Positions 8,458-15,600 of a DNA stretch of 20,569 nt are shown here, piece after piece. The notes beneath the pieces were generated by a model, which made no database searches, was not told the DNA's origin, and worked only from the letters and a program-made list of their open reading frames with translations. Position numbers and translations under genes: made by a program. The stretch comes from Tannerella sp. (GTDB taxonomy: Bacteria; Bacteroidota; Bacteroidia; Bacteroidales; Tannerellaceae), in NCBI GenBank assembly GCA_031283785.1, contig JAITBC010000072.1, positions 1 through 20,569 on the forward strand, written 5' to 3'. The first letter of the stretch is position 1, and the number at the start of each line of letters is the position of its first letter.

Positions 8458-8492
8458 ATCATTTATTTGACGCCGGCCACTGTGCGAGTTCC
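8404..8492. repeat. Imperfect direct duplication (two copies of about 40 bp) at the gene junction
   Basis: Copy one is 8404-8445 and copy two 8454-8492. In plus-strand order both have TCATAT, then ATTTATTT, then exact GCCGGCC (8424-8430 and 8472-8478), then exact GCGAGTTCC (8437-8445 and 8484-8492). They differ by small indels between the blocks. Copy two contains the last codons and stop of the truncated heparinase gene; copy one contains the PL8 start codon. It marks an old rearrangement at the spot where the heparinase gene lost its 3' half. Confidence 0.75.
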
Positions 8493-9191
8493 TGTATTCC
8501 GGCGGATGGATTCGACGGCACGGTCGACAAACATTTTTGAGAGTTCCGGCAGGTCTTCGCCGATGGCCAGCGCACCGAAGGTGATGCCGGCATTGCATAC
8601 CTGATTCCAGTTGTGAGGGGCAGTCAGATACCATGCGTTGGAGCTGTTCAGTGCGGGGTCGAGGCCTTTTGCGAGGATGGCATCCGCGATTTTCCTACGC
8701 GAGGATTCGGGTAGCGCATCGTAAAGCCAGTCGTAGCCGATGGCCAGCGCCATCGTCATTTCGGCTACGTCGAGAAAGTGCGACGGGTTCCAGTCTTTGA
8801 ATGTGGATATGGCCAGCATCTCCTTTTCCGCTTTTGCACGGTATTTGTCTTCGCCAGTCATTCGGACGGCATACGACAGATAGAAAATGCGGCGTATGGC
8901 TTCGCGCGAAACGGAGAGCAGTCTTTTGCCGGTCATTACCCGTTCCAGTTCGGTCAGGACGATGATTTTATCACACTCGTCAATAATAGCCCGGTGCAGT
9001 TTGGCGCGGACGGGGTCGGATACGATGATGTCCTTTATTTTTTGTTCTTCGCCTTTGAGAAGCATCAACCTCGGATGTTCCGGTATCTGCACATTGGCGG
9101 GCACGTGTTTCCATTGTGCCTGTAAACCGGCGGCAACTGCAATCCAGAGCAGTCCCGCAATGATACATGTTTTTTTATCTGTTTTTTTCAT
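8463..9191 (-). pseudogene. Heparinase II/III-family protein, N-terminal half only
   Basis: 242 residues. A signal peptide (about 1-25, ending LQAQ) is followed by the start of the alpha/alpha-toroid domain of the roughly 600-residue heparinase II/III-like proteins common in Bacteroides PULs: HPRLMLLKGEE (39-49), FLSYAVRMTGE-like helix (103-114), DWNPSHFLDVAEMTMALAIGYDWLYD (133-158), HNWNQVCNAG (193-202), ALAIGEDLPELSK (207-219). Family similarity stops at about residue 231. An unrelated tail NTGTRTVAGVK and a stop follow. The Tyr-containing region after the toroid and the whole beta-sheet domain with the His motif are absent, so lyase activity is not expected. The reading frame upstream is intact, so a stable secreted toroid fragment could still be made. 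It starts 12 bp after the stop of the 924-residue gene. A later frameshift is not the cause: no continuation of the missing half is seen in other frames before PL8. Confidence 0.8.
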
Positions 9192-9203
9192 GGGTAGTCG
9201 AAA

Positions 9204-11978
9204 TTAGTTATTGTCGATAAATCGTATTAAGTAATGTCCTGCGGGCAGGGCGATTGTATATGTATCGCCCTGTCGCATGCCGCCGTGCAGGCGTTTGTCC
9301 GGTTCGGACATGCCGGATACGGCGGGCTGTTTGCCGTCCGGCAGGGGCGTCTGCAGTTGGATTTCCGATGAAGAAGTCAGCTCGAACGCCTCGCCTTTCC
9401 TGTTCAGGGATATTTGTGCGCCGGGCGTTTTCGAAAGGATGCGCCATTTGCCTTTTTCGAGCATCTGCCCTTCGCCCATGAAGATATATTCCGTTTCTTC
9501 GCCGGGCGTTTCTCCGACTGCAGCATATACGCCGTTGAAGCGCATGTCGCGGAAGGTCATGTCCGCCCCTTCTTCCGGACGGTTGAAGATGTAGTCCGTC
9601 CGGCCTGGAGATTTAACTTTTATGCCGATGAAGTTTTCGCTGTCTCCGAAATATTCCACGGCATCGACCGGCAGTGGCGTTTCACCTTCTTCGCAGGGAT
9701 GATACAGGGCTACGAACGGGCGGTTCCAGGCTTCGCCTTTCTGGCGGACGATCAGCGTAGGCAGGGGCTTGCCTAGCAGTTCGTCGGGTACGGAGCCTTT
9801 TACGAAGGCATTGGACTTGGGAGCGTCGGCCGTAAAGACGGTTCTGTCGGGGAAGCCTTTCATCCACATGTCGACATGCACGTCTGTGGCGCTTTCCAGT
9901 CCGATGCGGAAGCGGGCGACGAAGTCTTCGCCTGTGGGTACGGCTTTTTTGTTGCCGAGATAGTCGTATCCTTTCAGATCGCCAAGCGCGGACGACAGTT
10001 CCTGTGTCGGCAGAAGGGTCATTTTTTGTCCGTTGCGTGCGGAGATGTCAATGTCTTGCCCGATGCTGTGGTAGAAATATTCGTGTTTGACGTCTTTGTT
10101 GTCTTTGCGTGCCGAGCGGAAGATGTCTATCGCGTAGGCCGACGTCCGGCTTATGCGAACGATGCTTGTGAGCCTTTCCTGTCGGGCGCCGGTTTTGGGT
10201 TCGGTCAGTTCGACGCGTGCGAAAGTCACTTTTTCGGAAGCGAGCAGCCGTTCGCCGTGTTGCGGATAGCAGGCGAGCAGGCGGTATGGGTAATTGCTGC
10301 GCATCATGCCGTAGTCGGAGATGCCGTCGACGATGACGGTGTTGTGCGCCGGGAAGCGTGCGTAGTATTCCTGGTTGTCGCGCGTGCCGTATGTTTCGCC
10401 GTAGGAGCTTTCGGGAGCAAGCATTAGTCCCTTGCCGTACATTTCCATGGATATGCCGTTGGCGTGAGCATGGTTGCCGTAAGCGCCGGTAAGGGTGACG
10501 GCCATGGCATGTCGCTCGTCGCGGCCGTTGCGCTGTATCAGCCAGCTGACGTTGGGGGCGTAGTAGGTGTCGCTGAGGGAATGGTCGTAAGTGATTTCTT
10601 CGGCGGGGATGTCCGTCGGTTCGTCCACGTAGAAGAAAAGTGAAAACAGGGATTTCCCCTGGCTACGGTCGTAGACGCCATCGTGCATCAGTTTCCGCAG
10701 TATTTTGGTTGCTTCCATTTCGCTGTCGCGTTCACCGTACTTGCGGTAGAGCGCAATCAGCATTTCAAACGGTTGCGGCCGCAGGGGCACATAGCGGGCG
10801 TCGCCGAAAGCCGTGACGCATCCGTTGGGAAAGAGGTATTGCGCCGTGGCGGGGACGGCTTTTTTCATGATGGGGAAGGTATCGAGCAGATGATTGTTTT
10901 CGGCATTGTCGATTAACGAGATAATGTCCAGCATGTCGTTACAGACACTCATCGAATAGGTGGCCGATTCCGGCCACAGTCCGGTTTGCGGATCGAAGAG
11001 TTCGCCGACGACTTCCTTGAGCGCAAACTGCCGTATGGTCGTGCGGTTCATTATCTCGTTAAGATAAAACTGCCTGCCTCGCCTGTCGCCGTAATAATCG
11101 TCGTCTTCCAGCGCCAGGGCGACGTAAGCGACGTATCGCGCCTGAAAGATATTCCAGTTATTGTCCGGTACGCCGTACATTATCTCCTGGTCGGCAAATC
11201 GTTTCAGCACTTCGGTAATCATGTCCATGTCGGCCCGGTGTGCCTGCAGATAATCGTGCATGAAGTCGAAACACAGCGCCAGGTACGGAATCAGGTGGTC
11301 GAGAATCACCTCGAAAGTGGCCAGTCCCATCAGGTGGCTGTTCGAGTAATCTTCCAGCGCAAAAGGTTCGCGTCGGTAATACATGCCCCTGACGTATGCG
11401 AGGAAAATGTCGGAGGCGAAAACGGCATATTTTTCTTCGCCCGCGTACCAGTAGAGGAAAGCCGCATCGGCGGCAAGGGAGAGGATTCGGTCGTTCATGG
11501 GACCTATCATCCTTCCTGTTTTCGAGGGATGTACCCATTCCCACGGCATCCCTTCCTTTTTACGGTTTTGGAGATACATTCCTTTTTCGTCCATGTATGG
11601 TTGGGTGTCTTCGAGCGAGGGCATGAGATAGTCGGTTGCCCCATCGCGATGTCCGGCAAATTTGACGGTAGGCACGGGCGCACGGCCTTTGCCGTATAGA
11701 AATTCGTTTCCCCTGACGTATACCCGCTCATAGTGCGTGTCCCAGTACATCTGCAGGCGCGAAACGATCCATTCGGGATCGGTACGGTGACGGTCGACAT
11801 AAGGGTCGACGTTCGCTTTCAGGTTTGCATATGATTTCTGTGCCCATGCGACGGCTTGCAGTTTGGCCGTAAAGGCATCTTTTTTGTCGGGCGTGACGTA
11901 AATACGCGGATGTACGGACTTTGCATATCCTGCGGCCGACAGCGCCAGAATGGCAATGATAATAATGTTTTTTCTCAT
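9204..11978 (-). CDS. Large heparinase II/III-fold polysaccharide lyase-like protein
   Basis: 924 residues from ATG 11978. The start is chosen because a signal peptide (1-19, MRKNIIIIAILALSAAGYA) begins there; an in-frame ATG at 12077 would add 33 residues ahead of it. The N-terminal alpha/alpha toroid (about 22-440) has NNWN (273-276) and WPESATYS (335-342), which carries the likely catalytic Tyr341. The heparinase II/III-like beta domain follows with GNHAHANG (501-508; His503, His505), YGKGLMLAPESSYGETYG (514-531) and AHNTVIVDG (544-552). About 300 further residues form a beta-rich C-terminus. The fold cleaves uronic-acid polymers by beta-elimination; the context (PL8 and SusC/D) favours a glycosaminoglycan. 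It is longer than classical PL12 heparinases and I cannot assign a PL family. It is probably periplasmic, and is the first gene of the second transcription block. Confidence 0.88.
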   Translation of the reverse strand: MRKNIIIIAILALSAAGYAKSVHPRIYVTPDKKDAFTAKLQAVAWAQKSYANLKANVDPYVDRHRTDPEWIVSRLQMYWDTHYERVYVRGNEFLYGKGRAPVPTVKFAGHRDGATDYLMPSLEDTQPYMDEKGMYLQNRKKEGMPWEWVHPSKTGRMIGPMNDRILSLAADAAFLYWYAGEEKYAVFASDIFLAYVRGMYYRREPFALEDYSNSHLMGLATFEVILDHLIPYLALCFDFMHDYLQAHRADMDMITEVLKRFADQEIMYGVPDNNWNIFQARYVAYVALALEDDDYYGDRRGRQFYLNEIMNRTTIRQFALKEVVGELFDPQTGLWPESATYSMSVCNDMLDIISLIDNAENNHLLDTFPIMKKAVPATAQYLFPNGCVTAFGDARYVPLRPQPFEMLIALYRKYGERDSEMEATKILRKLMHDGVYDRSQGKSLFSLFFYVDEPTDIPAEEITYDHSLSDTYYAPNVSWLIQRNGRDERHAMAVTLTGAYGNHAHANGISMEMYGKGLMLAPESSYGETYGTRDNQEYYARFPAHNTVIVDGISDYGMMRSNYPYRLLACYPQHGERLLASEKVTFARVELTEPKTGARQERLTSIVRISRTSAYAIDIFRSARKDNKDVKHEYFYHSIGQDIDISARNGQKMTLLPTQELSSALGDLKGYDYLGNKKAVPTGEDFVARFRIGLESATDVHVDMWMKGFPDRTVFTADAPKSNAFVKGSVPDELLGKPLPTLIVRQKGEAWNRPFVALYHPCEEGETPLPVDAVEYFGDSENFIGIKVKSPGRTDYIFNRPEEGADMTFRDMRFNGVYAAVGETPGEETEYIFMGEGQMLEKGKWRILSKTPGAQISLNRKGEAFELTSSSEIQLQTPLPDGKQPAVSGMSEPDKRLHGGMRQGDTYTIALPAGHYLIRFIDNN

Positions 11979-12122
11979 GTTATTGTTGTTTTTCAAGGTG
12001 AAATATGCCCGTGTGGCAGTACATGACGCATCCGTTTGTTGCCATGTCCGATTGTCGTGCAAAGGACAAAGCTGCATATCCCACTGGGTAAAGCATATAT
12101 TTTCGTATAATAATCATCGATG

Positions 12123-12149
12123 CAAAGTTATAAAAAAAAAGTTATACAA
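12123..12149 (-). promoter_or_regulatory. Candidate promoter of the lyase block
   Basis: On the minus strand TAACTTTG (12130-12123) matches the Bacteroidota -7 consensus TAnnTTTG exactly. A TTG lies 16 nt further upstream (12149-12147), slightly close for the -33 element and inside the terminator stem. It would start transcription near 12115 and leave a leader of about 137 nt before the ATG at 11978. No riboswitch-like structure is apparent in that leader. The -7 box is good; the -33 element is weak. Confidence 0.5.
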
Positions 12150-12177
12150 CAGTTCTTCATGCGAACTGTTGTATAAC
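12141..12177 (-). terminator. Intrinsic terminator after the lipoprotein genes
   Basis: GTTATACAACAGTTC and GAACTGTTGTATAAC (12141-12155 and 12163-12177) form a perfect 15-bp stem with a 7-nt loop. On the minus strand the stem is followed at once by nine T (12140-12132), a textbook intrinsic terminator. It starts 14 bp after the stop of the gene ending at 12192. It should stop most susC2-susD2-lipoprotein transcripts before the lyase genes. Confidence 0.92.
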
Positions 12178-12191
12178 AGGTGGAAAAAAAA

Positions 12192-13205
12192 TTATTTCAT
12201 CATGTAACGTTTGATGCTTATTTTCGCGCTATTGGACGGTATGTCGGGATTGGAAGATCCGGGATTTACCGTGTTGATATAAATGTAGGCGCGATATTTG
12301 CCATCTTGCGTTTCGATCCATATACCGCCTTCGTTTTTCACGTTGACGGCATAGTTGGGCATGCCGGAGAAGTCGAGCGTCGTAAAGTCCGGGTCGTCCA
12401 CGTATATGCCGTATTGCATTCTTGCCAGATGTTTGTCTCTCAATCCGTATACTTTCATGATGGGCGTAGAGTTGTTTACGCCTGCGGGAAGGGTGACGCC
12501 GGGCAGGTATTCGACATTGGCGGCGGGCGATACGAAGGCATGGGCAAAGGTGATGCCGGAAATATTGCGATAGAGGTATACCAGGTCGATATTACCGGCT
12601 TTGGACGCGGCTTCCGCCGCATCGTAAGCAGCCATATCTGCGACGGAGATGAAGCAGTTGTCGCCGTCCGTCGTTACGATGTCGAGCGCCATATCCATCA
12701 GGGCAATGTCGTACGGTCCCATTTTGTGGGACGTTTCTTCGCCGTTGCCGGCTTTGGCCGAGAAAGTAAATTCAACCTTGCGCCCTTTGGCTTCCGGCGG
12801 TATCCTGTAATAATACCGGAGGGCGGCGGCGCACGTGTCTGCCGTGAATGTCACATCCGACGTAGCTCCTGAAGTTACACACGGATTGCCGACCGTTTCG
12901 AATTTGTCGCTACCGCTGCCGTCGGTGTAGAAAGACCTGTGTTCGAGAAAGGTGCCTTCCGCCCCGGCGATGGATGCTTCGACTCTGGCCGACATGATTT
13001 TGCCTGTACCCGGCGGCAATGCTACGGCATAGACAAATTCGATGTTCAATCCTGCTACGTTCGGCCCCAGGGATCTTTTGATACAGTCGCTCGACAGTTT
13101 GGAAATTGATTGCGACGACGGAATCCCGTTGTCTTCGCAAGCGGCAAGAAACGCCAGCGACAGGGTCAATAATACTGAATGAAGAAATTTATTATGTCTC
13201 ATCAT
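12192..13205 (-). CDS. Surface lipoprotein of a PUL, putative glycan-binding protein
   Basis: 337 residues. A type II signal peptide ends in LAAC with Cys23. The mature part is beta-rich, with SLGPNVAGLNIEFVYAVALPP (about 42-62), YYYRIPPEAKGRKVEFTFSAKAG (about 130-152), KMGPYDIALMDMALDI (about 161-176) and a C-terminal QYGIYVDD...GKYRAYIYINTV segment. The pattern resembles uncharacterised Bacteroides lipoproteins encoded after susD (possibly DUF4466, a recollection I cannot verify). By position it would be a surface glycan-binding protein like SusE/SusF, with no catalytic motif seen. It starts 23 bp after the previous lipoprotein gene and is followed by a strong terminator. Confidence 0.7.
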   Translation of the reverse strand: MMRHNKFLHSVLLTLSLAFLAACEDNGIPSSQSISKLSSDCIKRSLGPNVAGLNIEFVYAVALPPGTGKIMSARVEASIAGAEGTFLEHRSFYTDGSGSDKFETVGNPCVTSGATSDVTFTADTCAAALRYYYRIPPEAKGRKVEFTFSAKAGNGEETSHKMGPYDIALMDMALDIVTTDGDNCFISVADMAAYDAAEAASKAGNIDLVYLYRNISGITFAHAFVSPAANVEYLPGVTLPAGVNNSTPIMKVYGLRDKHLARMQYGIYVDDPDFTTLDFSGMPNYAVNVKNEGGIWIETQDGKYRAYIYINTVNPGSSNPDIPSNSAKISIKRYMMK

Positions 13206-13228
13206 CGTTAATGTTTAAGTGGTTAAAA

Positions 13229-13663
13229 CTATGGTTTCTGAACGGAGAGGTATACCGTATACATTTTCCGCACTTTCCGGTTGCCCGAAATGACCGTATA
13301 TTGCTTTGGGTGCGCCAAATCGGAGAAATCCGTCCATCCGGTGATTTTCGGCTCCAGCCTGGCATCGGTGACGAGCGAAAACTGGGGCCACAAGTGCGTC
13401 ATGTCGGTTCCGTAAAACACTTCTACGTTAATCGTACAGGCTACCGTATCGATTTCGGGGTTTTTTGTCCTCACGGTCTGGAAATCGGAACCAAGCAGTT
13501 CGAAATTGCTTACGTAACACTGGCTTCTCTCCGTAACCAGCAGGCCGTCTTCGTCGACCGGATAATCATAACATCCTGTAAACGCATACAACAGCAAGAC
13601 AAACGCACAGGCTGCGAAGCCTGTCATTCTTATGATACAAGTTCTTAAATTATTCTTTTTCAT
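13229..13663 (-). CDS. Small PUL lipoprotein with one Ig-like/DUF5018-like domain
   Basis: 144 residues. Basic N-terminus, hydrophobic segment, and lipobox AFTGC with Cys31, so outer-membrane lipoprotein. The mature part is about 113 residues: YVSNFELLGSDFQTV (about 50-64), a central strand DTVACTINVEVFYG, and the end YTVISGNRKVRKMYTVYLSV (about 122-141). This ending is typical of small Ig-like domains (DUF5018-like) that sit in PUL surface proteins. No enzyme motif is seen. It lies between susD2 (20-bp gap) and the 337-residue lipoprotein (23-bp gap). A surface binding or spacer role is inferred. Confidence 0.65.
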   Translation of the reverse strand: MKKNNLRTCIIRMTGFAACAFVLLLYAFTGCYDYPVDEDGLLVTERSQCYVSNFELLGSDFQTVRTKNPEIDTVACTINVEVFYGTDMTHLWPQFSLVTDARLEPKITGWTDFSDLAHPKQYTVISGNRKVRKMYTVYLSVQKP

Positions 13664-13683
13664 AACTGTACATATTTAAAAAA

Positions 13684-15579
13684 TTAAAGCCACGGTGTGT
13701 TTTGCGTCAGGTTTGCGTTCCGGTCGCGTTCACCCGGCGGGATACGGAAGATGTAACATTGCTGGTAATATCTTTCGCTCTGATTCTGGAAATACCGTTG
13801 CGGAGTTGCACCGTGTGTATCTGCACGCCAGACGCCGTTATTGTCGTACGGCGGACACCATACGCGCTCGATGGCGCGCCAGCGGCGTATGTCGAATCCC
13901 CGGTGGCCTTCTCCCAGCAGTTCGATAATTCGTTCCTGTTCGACGGCGTTGAAGAATGTTTCTTTCGATGCCGTCCTGTCTGCCTTGAGCGGCGGCAGGT
14001 TGCCGCGGTGACGGATTTTGTTGACTAATTCGATGGCCTTGGCATCCGGCCCGTTGTTCACTTCGTTGATAGCTTCGGCATACATCAGATATACATCCGC
14101 AAGGCGCATCACCGGCCAGTGATAGTTACCTTCGCTGCGTCCGAGACCGGCTGTGTTGCGGACAAATTTGCGGAATAGGTATCCCGAATTGGTGCCATCC
14201 GTATTGTACGTAATCTGGCCGATATGTTCTTCCGTGAGTCCCGGGAATTGCAGGTAATTGGCCGTTGTGATGTTTGTGTTCCACGTTTTGTAGATGTATG
14301 GACACCAGCCTGTCGCGAGGCGTGAAGTGAAGCCGATGCTTGTTTCGTAATCCCACAGTATGGAAGCTTTCATACGGTAGTCGCGGTCGACATAACTCTG
14401 AGGGTTCAGGGCTGAATTGGGCGTGCTGTAAGCGACTTCTTTGCCCACTACGTCGGGATTCATCTGAATCAGCGGTTCGCAGAAATCGCCGGTAGTAAGA
14501 GACTGGTAACGGTCGGCTATTTCGTAGCGAGGCGTGACCCAGACTTGTGAGCCTTCGTGATTACGTCCCGCAAAATCGCGCATCAGTTCCTCGCCCTGGT
14601 TTGTTCCCAGTCCACCGTGAGTAAAAACCATGATTAATTCCGGGTCACCGTTGGATACGGGCGTAAACAGGTAATAGTAGTTCGGCAGTTTCTCAGCTTT
14701 ACCCGGTTCGTCGCACTCGCCCGGTTCGCCGTCTCTGAACAGCGTCAGGCCGTAGTCGTCGATGACCGACTTGAAGTCGGCGGCAGCGCCGGCGTAGGCT
14801 GCCGAAGCTTCCGATGCACTGGGCGTAAACGTATCGAGTTCCGGCCATCCGAAATGATTCCAGCAAGCCCAGTACAATTGCAGTTTGCCTCGGAAAGCCA
14901 GGGCTGCCGGTTTGGCGGCGCGACCGACTTCCGAAGCTTTTGCCGGCAGTTTTTCGAAGGCACAGGTAAAATCGTCGTAGATGAATTTTTTGATATCCGC
15001 AATCGGCGTACGGGTTATATCGTTCACTTCCGAATTGTCGTATACAACATGTTCGATAAGCGGCACGTCGCCCCACATGGAGATCAATTTGAGATAAACT
15101 ATTCCGCGCAGCAGACGCGCCTCGCCGATAATCGTTTCGAGATTTGCCTTCGATGAAGGACTCGCGTCGGCCAGCATCTTTTCCACGTTGTCAATTACGT
15201 AATTGGCACGATTAACGCCACCATACAGGTAACGGTACATCTTGTCGAAACCGCTCGCATATCCACTCGGATTGTAGTTGCCGCCATGATAAGCGTCGCC
15301 GGCGCGCAGGTTGCCGTCCGTAGAACTTATTCCGCGTGTCCGTATATATTCGCCGTGACCGTCCAGATAATAATCGCGGTCGAAGAGCGGGCGTATATCA
15401 GCGTATGCGCCGTACAGGGCGTATGTGGCGTCGGCTTCGGTTTTCCAGAAAGCGCTTGCCGCAAGCTCTGTTGTCGGATCCTGATTCAGTAAATTCTGCA
15501 CGCACGAGGTGGCGAAGACGAGCCATCCGGCTGTCGTGCAGCATGTAAGTGAAAGTCTTATTATATTTTTCATTTTCAT
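13684..15579 (-). CDS. SusD/RagB-family glycan-binding lipoprotein (second pair)
   Basis: 631 residues, at the long end for SusD. The type II signal peptide ends in FATSC with Cys26. Mature start VQNLLNQDPTTELAASAFWKTEADATYALYGAY is the family's usual N-terminus. Helical repeats include IIGEARLLRGIVYLKLISMWGDVPL. C-terminal signatures are VYLMYAEAINEV with LVNKIRHRGNLPPL (about 495-530), and ERIIELLGEGHRGFDIRRW (about 544-562). The protein ends with IPPGERDRNANLTQNTPWL, characteristic of the family. ATG 15579 (MKMK) is used; ATG two codons later is equally possible. The gap to susC2 is 21 bp. It should bind the oligosaccharides made by the linked lyases. Confidence 0.95.
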   Translation of the reverse strand: MKMKNIIRLSLTCCTTAGWLVFATSCVQNLLNQDPTTELAASAFWKTEADATYALYGAYADIRPLFDRDYYLDGHGEYIRTRGISSTDGNLRAGDAYHGGNYNPSGYASGFDKMYRYLYGGVNRANYVIDNVEKMLADASPSSKANLETIIGEARLLRGIVYLKLISMWGDVPLIEHVVYDNSEVNDITRTPIADIKKFIYDDFTCAFEKLPAKASEVGRAAKPAALAFRGKLQLYWACWNHFGWPELDTFTPSASEASAAYAGAAADFKSVIDDYGLTLFRDGEPGECDEPGKAEKLPNYYYLFTPVSNGDPELIMVFTHGGLGTNQGEELMRDFAGRNHEGSQVWVTPRYEIADRYQSLTTGDFCEPLIQMNPDVVGKEVAYSTPNSALNPQSYVDRDYRMKASILWDYETSIGFTSRLATGWCPYIYKTWNTNITTANYLQFPGLTEEHIGQITYNTDGTNSGYLFRKFVRNTAGLGRSEGNYHWPVMRLADVYLMYAEAINEVNNGPDAKAIELVNKIRHRGNLPPLKADRTASKETFFNAVEQERIIELLGEGHRGFDIRRWRAIERVWCPPYDNNGVWRADTHGATPQRYFQNQSERYYQQCYIFRIPPGERDRNANLTQNTPWL

Positions 15580-15600
15580 AATCGTTACGGTTCAGTTAAA

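Noticed and set aside
9876..11699. Long plus-strand ORFs antisense to the lyase gene (for example 9876-10427 and 10986-11699)
   Set aside because: Shadow frames of a GC-richer gene on the other strand; no domain or conserved motif is recognisable.
11979..12077. 33-residue N-terminal extension of the large heparinase-fold protein
   Set aside because: It places a Cys/His-rich stretch ahead of a perfect signal peptide that starts at the internal ATG 11978.
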